Shown: one piece after another, positions 12,433 to 24,200 of the stretch
Layout of the letters: each line of letters starts with the position of its first letter
Numbering within the stretch: the stretch's first letter is position 1
NCBI GenBank assembly: GCA_963920765.1
Contig: OY987243.1
Location: 16,492,001 to 16,556,000 of the forward strand
Direction: 5' to 3'
DNA: 64,000 bases
Source of the DNA: Ulota crispa
Taxonomy: Eukaryota > Streptophyta > Bryopsida > Orthotrichales > Orthotrichaceae
Notes under the pieces: generated by a model
The model's input: the letters and a program-made list of their open reading frames with translations, nothing else
Told to the model about the DNA's origin: nothing
Databases searched by the model: none
Made by a program: the position numbers and the translations under genes

Positions 12433-12975
12433 CCCTAAAGAAAGTGTATGCAAGTCCTCTTTCTTGCATTCAAAGAAGTTGGTTTAACAAAGAATATATT
12501 TGGCATTTTATTCTCATACTTTTTGACTCTGATCATTGTGCAATCCCAATCAAGCATGCCAGATTTCAGCTCCAAGTAATCAAAATCCAATTTTTGGTGA
12601 ATTATTTTAATGAAAACTCATGGTTTTACATAATAAATGATTAAAAAAAATTGGTGATGAGTTTTTGAGACTTGATTGCATGGATACGTAGGAGACATCC
12701 ATATGCACATCTTTCTTTCAAATAAACATTTTCAAAAAGTTTCCAAATTCCTTCTACAAAGATTTCAATGTTAGGGTAATCATGACCAAAGTTAGTAAAA
12801 TATATATTTCTTTATAGGAATTAGTTTTTGTTATTTGACTCATACATTGTGATTAAATTTGTACCTTTTAACATGACAATATGTTTATTTTGCCAAAAAC
12901 TAATTTGTTTATAGTACAAACTTCTTTGATTCCCATTAGAGGGACTTATGTACTCTTTCTTTAGGATACTGTACT
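12418..12975 (-). repeat. second copy of the same element in inverted orientation
   Basis: Ends read CAGTA-like, CCCTAAAGAAAG, and the complement CTTTCTTTAGGATACTGTA. The copy is about 560 bp and non-coding, so it is probably a non-autonomous DNA element. Copies A and B together form a kilobase-scale inverted repeat once the MULE is ignored. Confidence 0.7.
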
Positions 12976-13064
12976 CTATGGTTTAGCATAACCCTTATTT
13001 TCACATCAACTCCAAATTGTTCTTCCCTGTTATAAATTTGTGAAGATCATATCAATCCAATTAA

Positions 13065-13999
13065 CTCCTAAATGCCCAAAGGTGTATTTCTTGTTTTTGG
13101 AAGGCAATTTTGAAGTTTTTGAATTGTCCTTGTAAGATTATTATTAAACATCAAAACAAAATGGTAACCGTTGAATCTTGAACTTCAAGGCTTCTAGATG
13201 ACGCTATCCAAAAAAACCCAACATGGTCATACAGATTTTTAGATATTTGTGATTGAATGATGATGAGTATAGAATTTTTTGCTTTTTTTGGAGCTGCCTG
13301 AAACTTCTAATGCAAATTGGCAACTTTTGGATACAAAATTGGGAAGTAGCCACTTAGAATGCTATAGTGTTTACTGTTGTTACTTCAAAACTAATGGCCC
13401 CCTTTCCAAATCCATAACCATAGTTCCACAAATGAGCTTGCAACGCAACTATCAAAGTGCAAACACAGTACAAAGAAACTTTTTAGCTTCAATTATTAAC
13501 CAAAAATCAATTTGAACAAAGGAAAATTCAATAGTGGATGGATTCTAATTTTCATAACAAAGACATTCCATTTGAAATTAGTCCAAAAGCTCTTTTAGAT
13601 TTTGTTAGATGTCAAAAATTTTGGTAAAAAGGGCCCTTATTGCCCAAGGGAGTGCCCAAAGGAAATCTTCACCTTTTGCTTAACTTGATGCCCATCTTTT
13701 CAATGTGGCAACTTCTCATAAGCTTTGTGATACTATTCACGACACTATTCACAACACTACTCATGACACTATTCACAAAACAAAACGTATGCTTGCAGTT
13801 AACCTTCCACCAAAAACAGCTTGAATAAAATATGGAGGAAGATATGAAGGAAGTTGAATTTGAACAGTGAAGCTAGCTTTAACATGCAACTTTTTCACAA
13901 AAGAAAATTGAAAACAATAAAATTTGTGCCTTCAATAAGGTTTCAAAATTTCCTGAAGTTTTTTGGAGACCCAAATTGGGTGCCTTGGGCATTTAGGGG
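13065..13999. mobile_element. TTAA-bounded non-autonomous element (piggyBac-like), 935 bp
   Basis: TTAA lies on both sides (13061-13064 and 14000-14003). The terminal repeats CTCCTAAATGCCCAAAGG and, in complement, CCCCTAAATGCCCAAGG match over about 17 bp. Inside the right end is the palindrome ACCCAAATTGGGT. No reading frame with a recognisable domain. Confidence 0.8.
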
Positions 14000-14464
14000 T
14001 TAATGTACCTACCAACACTATGATTACCATTACATTCATACAAGTTTCAAAACGTGATATTATTATCACTTGTTTGATTACAAACAAAGAAGTGATCATT
14101 TTGGATCGTGGGAGATGAAAATTTTGAAATTGTCCATGGATCCACAACGGGTTGATAATACTTGTAAAAAGTAAACTCTTTCCATCTATATTTTTGGGCA
14201 GCAGAGCAACATTGAGGATGATTTAGAGTATCTCATACAAAACCATCAAATATTGGGCTCTAATAGTTTGTTCACACAAAGGGTGATGAAAATGTGAGAT
14301 AAAAAACACAGCCTTGTAAGTTTTAAAGGAGTTTGAAGTACAACCCATGTGAGCATAAACAAACCTTTACTATTATACAGAGTTCATTCACAAAAATGGG
14401 GAAAGATTACCTTCAAGGGGTGAGAGCATGGGATAAAAGACTCCACCCTGTTTGTGGAGTTTAA

Positions 14465-15003
14465 CCCTTCAAAGCCAAAGGGGTAAGGGTAAAACATAAA
14501 TGCATTATAAAGTGATAATTTTGTAATTTTCATGAAGTTTGCTTCAAAAGAAAAAACAAGAATCATGATGTTTAGTAATTATTCATAGAATCAGACATTC
14601 AAAAAAGGTTTTGGACTCCTATTTAATGAATTTAGAAGTATTTACCATTTAATATTCATCAAAATTACAAATTTTATTCATAGAATTTAAAAGTTGGTAT
14701 GGTTGGTTAAAAACAGACATTCTATTCTAAAACTCAAAAATGCAATGTATTTGAATGAGAGAACGTCATTAGTTTCTTGAAATAGTAAATTTTATAATAC
14801 TAGCAAATATAGAAGTGTTTGTCTTTGAAAATTTCTCCTTGATGGAGCTTAACTTGGATTGACATGATTCAAATTGGGTTGAAAAGTAGACATGCTTTCC
14901 TACATGAAATATTTTGTTAATTTTTCAGAAAATATTTTTTTCATCTTGCGCAGCCCGCAAAAAAGGGCAACGACCAAAAAATGGTCAATTAGGCTTTTAG
15001 GGG
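14465..15003. mobile_element. TTAA-bounded non-autonomous element, 539 bp
   Basis: TTAA on both sides (14461-14464, 15004-15007). Ends CCCTTCAAAGCCAAA and CCCCTAAAAGCCTAA (complement) agree at 12 of 15 positions. The right end carries the palindrome GACCAAAAAATGGTC and, just inside it, GCCC...GGGC. Confidence 0.7.
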
Positions 15004-15007
15004 TTAA

Positions 15008-16390
15008 ATATCCTTGCCCCTTACAACCATGAAAATGATAATTTCACAATAGCATGATACAACTCTCAAGAGTTTAAAGTGTGACTTATCATTCATGTCA
15101 AATGCCAAATTGGATCAAAGTTAATACTAGACCCCTAGCGGTAGAATCCTTGGAACAAGGATTTAAAATCTTAACCTCATGGCTCTTGTTTCTCTGCCTT
15201 TGGTGTGAATGTCCCTTACAAGTACCAAATGGTGTTATAGAGTTGGTATTCCTAGTGCAAAAGTGGAACAACCATTTCAAACCAACATGACTCATGTAAA
15301 ATCTTGATGGAACAAATATGTTGTTTACTTTTGTGTAAATGTTTTATGAATGGAATGCATCCAATACAATGAACACAATCTTGGTTGAAAATTATGTGTT
15401 CATCATGTGCTTGTTCCTCTAAGTATTGCAAAAAAGAGGCATATAGAAAACTTCAAGAAACTCAACTCTATATGAATTAAAAATAATAAACCATTTGATG
15501 TGCAATATATGCTTGGTTTTATGTTATTTTAGTATTAGTCACTATATAAAATATATTATAATTTTTTTTCAATAAAGTGTAGGATATGGCCTCATGCAAG
15601 GGCATTCTCATGTTTAAGCCACTAGGAACAAAGTCAAAATTCAAATAATCAATGGTGCAAATGTGAGATTGCTTGTGCATGAGGCCCTTAGTTTGCAAAA
15701 ACATTACTTGAAAAAAATGTTGCCACATGCCCTTTCTACTAGCAAGAGTGATGTTACGCATTGTGACACCACTTTGCAATTTTTGGTTTTGTTCACAAAC
15801 ATAAGACAACCAAAAATGCAAATGATTTTGTTCTAGGAATGTTTACTCTTTTATAATCTGATTGTATATGAAATCAGCATAAAGGAACTAATGAGACTTG
15901 CATGTGATTATACAATTTCAATATACAACATGAAACAAAAATGCATTGTTTGTGAGCACGTTTTATAAAGCATAGTCTCTCTTAATGCTTATTGAGGCTA
16001 GAATGCTAGATGAAACCCATGTACTTTGGAACTACTCTTTCAAGTTGAGTATCAAATGTATAAAATTGCAGCAAATGTTCTTAGAGCATGCACTATAGTA
16101 CATGAAAAAACTTAACATTTTTGAGCTTTTGAAAGAAAAATGGCACATTTGATACTTATACTCATTGTCAAAAAAAAATTATCCTTTTTAAAAAAGCAAT
16201 TTTTATGTGGGGATTTTATAACTCAAGCACACATATGTTTCTAAACTTAGTGATTTGCTTAAATAAAATGTTGACATGCTTAATACCTTTGCATGCTAGA
16301 AGACTTCTAATATGTTGGAAGTTAGTATAGCAAGTTGCACGGAGCAAATAATTGATCATGCTTCAAGTTCCAACAATAACTAAAAGGGAT
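15008..16390. other. AT-rich intergenic DNA, no gene seen
   Basis: Only short frames occur. A loose inverted pair (GGCCTCATGCAAGGGC near 15590 and TGTGCATGAGGCCCTT near 15675) suggests another decayed short element. Nothing else is supported. Confidence 0.4.
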
Positions 16391-16446
16391 TGATATATGC
16401 ACCTCTGGGGTTTGATATATGCACCTCTAGGGTTTGATATATGCAC
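16391..16446. repeat. 22-bp tandem repeat, 2.5 copies
   Basis: Unit TGATATATGCACCTCTGGGG plus TT, repeated with one substitution and then truncated at TGATATATGCAC. Confidence 0.9.
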
Positions 16447-16456
16447 AGAGGGGATA

Positions 16457-16758
16457 TATTTTAGATATTTATCATCAAGAAGCTAAATTTGGAAATTTTG
16501 AATTCAGATTTTGATTTGGAGACCTTGATTTAGTCTACAACTATAAAGAAGGTTACAATTGAACAATTCCTAGTGGAAAAGTTCAGCTAGGGGACAAATT
16601 ATTACGTTTACCCTTGTTTGTAATAAAAGCTATGCTTTTCATTGGATATTATTCAATCATAACCTCATTTGTGGTTCTAGATTAAATCAAGGTCTCTAAA
16701 TCCAAATCTAAATTCAAAATTTCCAAATTTAGCTTCTTGATGATAAATATCTAAAATT
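16457..16758. repeat. fold-back element with arms of about 82 bp
   Basis: The left arm (16457-16538, TTTAGATATTTATCATCAAG...) and right arm (16676-16758) are near-complementary over their full length, with a loop of about 135 bp. Non-coding; a MITE-like hairpin. Confidence 0.8.
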
Positions 16759-16815
16759 TACCCGGCATGTACATATAATAATTCCCAAGTGTCCCTATAT
16801 CAATTCTTTTTTTAG

Positions 16816-17749
16816 CCCCTAAAGGACCAAGCCCTTTTTTCTACCAAGATCATTGAAAACTGCTACTTCTAGGGGATGAGTAAGAAGGTAGTTTTTTATT
16901 TTGTTATTTTTGGAAATCCAACTGTAGGGTCTTGCCCTAGACTAGAAGAGGTACATATGGAGAAAAAATCAGATCATTCTAGATGGAGAGGAGGGAGGTA
17001 TTTACATCTAAAGTGAATGGATCATGTTTTTTTTGTTACTGCCAATAAATTTCAAAAGCCTTTGACCACTCTTACATGAAAAAAACTACTCTATCCAAAG
17101 TTGTCCTTTTATTTTTTCATGTAGGAGATATATGTGAGAGAATTTTCGAATTAATTGGAACTAGACAATACATGGGAAAAAATTGTAAGTAAAAAGAAGT
17201 AGATAATGAGTCAAAACACTAAATTGTTAAGAATTTAATTATTGAAATGAAAAATGCAAATTCCAATGGTTATAATGTTGTGATAAATAATCTACTTCCT
17301 TGGGTTTAATTTTTTTTTCCAAAATATTGGAAATTTAGTAAAGTAAAGGATTTCAAAGTTTATTTTAGACTCTAGAGAATCCATTATTGCTTGCAAACAA
17401 AAACTCTTCACAACTTGCATCTTGTTGATTGAAATTGAATGATTCAAAGCTTCCCACTAATTAAAAAAAAAATCTAAAGACCAATTTCAAAATTGTCTTT
17501 TTATAAATTTCAATTTTTAAAATTTTTTTTTGGGCTGCTCATATTGCCCCTCCTCCCCTCGTTTTGATAAATTCTTGCATAACTTCTTCATTGAATTTCA
17601 AGATGAAGAAAAAAATTAAATGCCCATGTAAATCTTTGAATTCCATACTTCCAGTACAAATTTCAAAAAATCACACAAAGTAGCTTATCCAAAGAAGCTA
17701 CGTGTCCAAAATTCCATTTGTCCCCAAAGGGACAATGGTCCTTTAGGAG
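16816..17749. mobile_element. TTAA-bounded non-autonomous element, 934 bp
   Basis: Left flank TTAG (a diverged TTAA), right flank TTAA at 17750-17753. Ends CCCCTAAAGGACCAAGCCC and CTCCTAAAGGACCATTGTCC (complement). Palindrome TGTCCCCAAAGGGACA at the right end. The interior from about 17140 to 17560 is homologous to 32390-32780 in the element at 32072. Confidence 0.75.
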
Positions 17750-18005
17750 TTAAGCCTTACGATAATAATGTGTCAGTGTAATTAATGCACACTCAAGCTT
17801 CCTCTCTATCAAAGATCTCCCTTGTTGTGACATGTCCACAAGTTTTGTCAAGCAGTTTCTTTCACTTATTATAAGTAGCAAATAACAGCATCAGGTATTA
17901 TCAAGCTATATTGTTACTCGATAAGCGGGAGGTTTTCCTTCATAATATTTGCGTGATTCATGGGTTTTTCTTATTCTAACTACAAAAGTCTGCATTGCAA
18001 ACAAA

Positions 18006-18071
18006 GAGGGATTACAAATTACAAACTTTTAGAACACCGAGGGATTACAAATTACAAACTTTTAGAACACC
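18006..18071. repeat. 33-bp tandem duplication
   Basis: GAGGGATTACAAATTACAAA followed by CTTTTAGAACACC occurs twice without change. Confidence 0.95.
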
Positions 18072-18325
18072 ATATTAGGTGAATTGGGAAAACAGGGGGT
18101 TTCAATTTGTACATCACCTGGATTCAAAGAAGTTATCCAAAACCGGATTGAAAGGTATCAAATTCAGTATGAGCCACTAAGATTTTTTTGCTTGTAAGTT
18201 CCTCTTCTCAAGTGAGGGCACGTGTACAAAAAAAAATGCTAAGCTTGAATGTAGGTGATCACCTACAACTTTTAGAAGTTCCAAAATGTACCCTTTTTCC
18301 TAATTTACCTAATATGGTGTTTTAG
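18066..18325. repeat. short inverted-repeat element
   Basis: The ends ACACCATATTAGGTGAATTG and, in complement, ACACCATATTAGGTAAATTA are near-identical and enclose about 200 bp of non-coding DNA. A related end lies in the SRPBCC intron at 5390. Confidence 0.65.
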
Positions 18326-18380
18326 GGAATTTTTGACAAAACATTGTCCTCAACTCTAAACATTTGGTTATCCACCTTTT

Positions 18381-18674
18381 CAATCAACTACACTTATAAT
18401 GAAATCTAGTGTTATACTACTTGTAGTGTTGTGTACCTTATCATATAACTCACACTAGTTCTCATTTAGTTAATAAATAATGTTCATGTTGACACTACTT
18501 CAATACAAAATGCTCTATCTTGGTACAAATCTAAACTTTTGGAGAAGACTCAATTGATAATTAATGTTTGAGTTGACATTTAGTATGAACAACATTAACA
18601 TTCTTTTTGACATTTATTGTTAGAGTTGACAATTAGTGTTACAAACACTATATTTCATTATTAGTGTAGTAGTG
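18381..18674. repeat. CACTA-like inverted-repeat element, decayed
   Basis: The left end ACTACACTTATAATGAAATC and the complement of the right end, CACTACTACACTAATAATG, pair over about 28 bp. The right end closes on TAGTG. The left boundary is blurred by small indels. Confidence 0.5.
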
Positions 18675-20263
18675 TTAAAAAACAAAAGAACATTGCTTGG
18701 TGAACCACAACGACAAGGTTTCACGATGAAAAGTATGATGTAGAAGAAAGCTTGAACTTTGGCTGGGTCTCTCTTTGTGGCAAGGGATTTGTACCATTGA
18801 TTGAAAGTTTCGATTCAAAAAACAAAATACACATACACCATTGGGCTCAAAGACACCATTGCTTTCAAACGGGACAACGTTATTTTGTGAGTGTGAAGTG
18901 GTGAGCCTGAGAGCGGTGAGCCAAGATTTAGAGAGCAAGAATCAATTTTTAGCTCAAAATCAATGAGAATACTAAAAAAAGCAAGTTCAATAAAAAAAAA
19001 AAGTTTAAAATGTATAACTATAGGGTCCTATGTACACAATTATAGATGAAATTGAATAATTGACAAAAAGTCTAAGCTCATGACTCACGACTCACGGATC
19101 TTTGCTCACAATATAACATTCTCCAACTGACCCTATCTCTAGTTATTCTGTTAGGAAGAATATAATCCAGAGTCCAGAGTCAATAAAAAACAGGGCACCA
19201 TCAAGGGCAAACTTTCATGCTGCATTGGAATCAGCTAGGGTGATCAAATTTTATTGACTTTCAGTGCATCTTGCAAAGAAACCCGTCTTTTTTTTCTCAC
19301 CACATTTGCATGCATGGCTTCCTAACGTCTTTGTTGTTTCCGCAATTCTCTGCAGCATGGAAGTGTGTCCTAATCTGGCACAATCTGTCGAAGATTTTTG
19401 CTGGTGTGCTCAAAATAAGATCAATGCAGCAAGACAAAGGAATTTGAAAGAAGGAAACGAGCAAAGGACATGAAGGGCCTGAACCTGCAGTAGGTTACAC
19501 GGAGTCACGGACATGACATGCTCTTGCCTTGTCGCCAAGCACTTTGCGGAATTCAAGCATGAAAACCTTCTCGGGTTTTGTTGCAAAGGAGGACTTTTCC
19601 CCAATCATGCACTGCTGTTTTCAAGCCGTCCTCTTTCACACCGCCAACTCCATCCTCTCCATTTCTCGTCCTCGAGAACTACGCTTATCCTAAAATAACG
19701 TTATACAATCCTCTCCAACTTAAGAGTATCCCCATCCTTGCATCCAACCTGGAGCTCCCAAAAGCAGATGTTCAAGGTGCATCCACGAGCACAGGCTTGC
19801 TCAAATCTTTGATGCCCTACCCTTGCTCTCAAGCATGTACAAACAAGCACTTAAAGCATATTACAAAAGACAAGTGTGGAGTTTCAATTGTGGGCCTTGT
19901 GGGCCTCTTGGGCCTCTTGTGTTGATCAATCAACAAGTTTTGAATGTATTATAATTGGGCGCGCCAACAATTCATCAAACCCTAAACATTCTAGTGTTCA
20001 GGCCACAATTGAGTGAGCCTTGTCTCATATAGGGCATTGGTGCATCTCTAGTAAGGCGCGTCAAAAAGACAAGTTGCTCCAAGTGCTCTAGCGGGGCTAT
20101 TGAGTGTGTGTGGGTGCAGCTCCTCTTAAACAGACTACTCTCTCTACCTCTTGAGAAACTTGCAAATTCTAGGAACTCCTTTTGATGTAGAGAAATGCCT
20201 ACAATAGAGAGTATAGGGGCCACCCATCACAAGTGACCCAAAGTTGAACTAGTATTGAAAATA
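18675..20263. other. intergenic, no supported gene
   Basis: Frames of up to about 115 codons on both strands have no domain I recognise and no consistent exon structure. Confidence 0.4.
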
Positions 20264-20559
20264 GGGAAAGTTTCATGGATACTCTTGAAGTTTGCCATAT
20301 TTTCATAGATACCCTTGTTTTTTCAGAAATTTCACAAACACCTTTGGACTAAAATTTTCAAGTGTTTGTTTTGTTGTGCATGTCACACTCATAACAAGAA
20401 AGAAGTAGGATGCTCACAAAGAAAAAAGGAAAGTGACATGCACAACAAAACAAATATCAGAAAATTTTGATCCCAGGGTATTTGTGAAATTTCTGAAAAA
20501 AAAAGCAAGGATATCTATGAAAATATGGCAAACTTCAGCGGTATCCATGAAATTTTCCC
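20264..20559. mobile_element. Mutator-type MITE, family M, copy 1
   Basis: Inverted ends GGGAAAGTTTCATGGATAC... and GGGAAAATTTCATGGATACC (complement) pair over about 60 bp and continue loosely to the centre. The 9-bp flanks TTGAAAATA and TTTAAATTA (6 of 9) fit a Mutator-length target duplication. Two more copies lie at 30049 and 31133. Confidence 0.7.
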
Positions 20560-21267
20560 TTTAAATTATTGAAACCTCCTCAGCATTAAAATAATACGAT
20601 AAAAGTAGACGGCCATGAAAAGCCTATAACTTACTGTTCAAGGTCCACGGGCGGAGTCTCCGAGGCTACTGATCTCCACCATGGCCGACAACTGGAGAGG
20701 CTCAAAGACCAGCTCCGTCTTGCAAATCTTGGGAATCGCAAGCGGGAGCCCAGATCTTCTCTTCTCTTGGTGCATCATCCGATTCTCTCTGCTGCTTACA
20801 CACAACCCTAACTTAACCACAAATTCTTTCATAAAAATTCCGCAGAATGCTCGGAAATCAACACGGCCATGTACAGTACATGTAACGTCGTCGACGGAGC
20901 TTTTGATGTTTTGAAAAAATTCAAGAAAGGGGAGCAGTCGGTCTTTAATCTCCCACGCACCACCTGGCAAGCCACATAAGCCGGGGTTTGGCCGGCAGCG
21001 TACATTCCGAAGGGTCCATTGAGCATCTTTATCTTACCAAGTCTCCCATCATGTTATATTCTAGACGATAGTGCTGTCGTAAGATGTTTTTCTATTCCTC
21101 ATTTCTTTTCTCTTCTTCTTAGTTATTATGAGCAGCTGCTGGAAATTGCCTACAAATCGAAGTTCTCGTGCATCTCGAGTCACTTGGCAGCGGCGCTTTC
21201 AATTGAGGAGCAAGGTTAAAGATTTTGGTGCGCTCGTATTCGTTGGTTGGGAAGGACTGAAGGAGCC
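20560..21267. other. upstream region of the acidic-repeat/NTF2-like gene
   Basis: Non-coding as far as I can tell. A 110-codon minus frame at 20970-20638 has no recognisable domain. The final 300 bp or so presumably contain the promoter and leader of the gene starting at 21268; I found no convincing TATA box. Confidence 0.3.
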
Positions 21268-24200
21268 ATGGCCGATGATTCTCAAGGTAATTTTCCAAAG
21301 CGTTACTCTCTTTGATTGTGAAATGATTTGCTGAAATTTGCAATTCGTGGGTTGAGTATGCTTGGAAAAAAAGATCTGAACAGACATGCGTTGAGAGTGA
21401 AATGTCTCAAAACAGGCTTCTTTAATATTTCCTTGTTCTTTCAAATTTGGCTTTTGTACTTGCGAATGTAGCTTGGAGACGATCTTTAGTGCAACAAGCT
21501 ATGTGTAACCAGAACTAGCTCACTAAGCCAAATTGAAAGGACCTCCTTGAGTTTGCTTATGAGGGTTGCGCAACGAACTCAGCATTGTTAGTATTGCTGG
21601 GGCGATTAGGAAATGGTTTGGAGAGGTGATCAAAAACCTAATAATATTTGGTCACCTGTTAATATATCGATGTGCAGCTGCGCCAGAGATGGGCGATGAG
21701 GGCACTGCTGATACTAACCCTGGTGATGCCCACTACACGACCTCCAATGGCTTTTCAAAGACCGAAAATGGTGTGAAAGAATCGAACGGGGAACCAGGCA
21801 CTCTTGCTACGGAAGAGCCAGCTTCTCCTGAAGAAGAGAAGCCAGATTCTCCTGCAAAAGGAGATGCAACTCCTCCTGCAAAACAAGAGCCAGCTCCTCT
21901 TCCAGATAAAGATCCAGGTCGTGCTGATGAGGACGAGGCAGCTCCTGTCGTGAACGAAGAGGCGGGTCCTCCTGCTGAAGAAGAGCCAGCTCCTATTCCA
22001 GCAGAAGTTTCAGGTCTTCCTGCACAACAAGAGCAAGATCCACTTGCGAACGAAGAGGCGGGTCCTGCTGTTGAAGAAGAGCAAGCTCGTCCCGCAGAAG
22101 AAGAGGCAGTTCCTTTGGTAAATGACAAAGCAGCTCCTCCTGCAGAGGAAGAGGCAGGTTCTACAGAGGAAGAGACAGCTCCTGTTGTAAGTTACAAAGC
22201 AGCTCTTCTTACAGAGGAAGAGAAAGGTCCTTCAGAAGAGGAAGAGGCAGCTCCTCTTGTAAGTGACGAAGCAGCTCCTCCTGTAAAGGAAGAGAAAGGT
22301 CCTTCTGTAAAGGAGGAGGAAAGCCCTGTTGCAAAGGTTGAGGAAGGTCCTCCAGCAGAAGATGAGGCAGCTCCTCTTGTAAGTGACGAAGCAGCTCCTC
22401 CTGTAGAGGAAGAGAAAGGTCCTTTTGTAAAGGAGGAGGAAAGCCCTGTTGCAAAGGATGAGGAAGGTCCTCCAGCAGAAGATGAGGCAGCTCCTCTTGT
22501 AAGTGACGAAGCAGCTCCTCCTGTAGAGGAAGAGAAAAGTCCTTTTGTAAAGGAGGAGGAAAGCCCTGTTGCAAAGGATGAGGAAGGTCCTCCAGCAGAA
22601 GATGAGGCAGCTCCTCTTGTAAGTGACGAAGCAGCTCCTCCTGCAAAGGAAGAGGCAAGCCCTGCAGAGGAAGATGCAGGTTCTACAGAGGAAGAGGCGG
22701 CTCCTGTTGTAAGTTACAAAGCAGCTCTTCTTACAGAGGAAGAGGCAGGTCCTCTTGTAGATGACAAAGCAGCTCCTGCTGGAGAGGAGGAGGCAGCTCC
22801 TTCAGCAGAGAAAGAGGCAGCTCCTGCTGGAGAGGAGGAGGCAGCTCCTTCAGCAGAGAAAGTGGCAGCTCCTGTTGCAGAGGAGGAGGCAGCTCCTTCA
22901 GCAGAGAAAGAGGCAGCTCTTGTTGCAGAGGAGGAGGCAGCTCCTGCTGGAGAGGAGGAGGCAGCTCCTTCAGCAGAGAAAGAGGCAGCTCTTGTTGCAG
23001 AGGAGGAGGCAGCTCCTGCTGGAGAGGAGGAGGCAGCTCCTTCAGTAGAGAAAGAGGCAGCTCCTGCTGGAGAGGAGGAGGCAGCTCCTTCAGCAGAGAA
23101 AGTGGCAGCTCCTGTTGCAGAGAAAGAGGCAGCTCCTTCAGCAGAGAAAGTGGCAGCTCCTGTTGCAGAGGAAGAGGCAGCTCCTTCAGCAGAGGAGGAG
23201 GCAGCTCCTTCAGCAGAGAAAGTGGCAGTTCCTGCTGCAGAGGAAGAGGCAGCTCCTTCATCAGAGGAGGAGGAGGCAGCTCCTGTTGCAGAGGAAGAGG
23301 CAGCTCCTTCAGCAGAGGAGGAGGCAGGTCCTTCATCAGTGGAGGAGGCAGCTCCTGTTGCAGAGGAAGAGGCAGCTCCTCTTGTAAGTGACAAAGCAGT
23401 TCCTCCTGCAGAGGAAGATGAAGGTCCTGCCGCAGAGGAGGCAGCTCCTCTTGTAAATGAAAAAGCAGTTCCTCCTGGCAAGGAAGAGCACGCTAATTCT
23501 GCAGAAGGAGAGACAGTTCCGCTTGTAAACGAAGAAGCAGGCCCTCCAGCAGGAGAAGAGTCGTCAGATCCAGCTCCAACTGAGACACAGCCATCCACTG
23601 AGCTTGGGCAAGTTGCAACTCGGATTATGCCACACTTACTCAATATGTAAGCATCTCCTCTTTTGTGGTTTTATGAATCAATGTTTTTGCACAAGAGATG
23701 TGTTCATTACTACCACTTATTATCGAGATTATACCTGTGTAATGTCAGCTTGTTGAATGTTCACCAAAGGTTAACCAATTGTGACATGGATCAGATACAA
23801 CTCTACTCCAACTGCAGAGGACTACGATATATATGCTCCTAATGCAACTTTTGAGGATCCTTTAATGCGAGCTAAAGGGTTAGTATTAAACCAGGCTCCA
23901 TTTGCGCTTTCTTTTCTATTTTGGAACCTCACATTTTGTGATTAATGAGCTTTGTTGTTGCTCGTGGCCACCAATGGTAGTCTATTTTTAATGTCATTAC
24001 ACCTCGTTAGCATTTGGTACATGTATCCTTACATGCCTTTAATTTCCACATGGTTCAACATGTAGAGTGGCGCAAATTAAGTCTGCGTTTGACGCAATAC
24101 CAAAGGTGTTCCGGGACAGCACGGTGTTAAAATACGCAGTATGGGAGGAAGAGACGTCGCCTGCATCTGGGGAGGTAACGATTTTGTTAAAATTCAATTT

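Noticed and set aside
22714-23643. Long antisense frame of 309 codons (Ser/Ala/Gly-rich) across the acidic repeat gene
   Set aside because: It exists because the repeat period is a multiple of three; the sense strand has the exon structure and domain.
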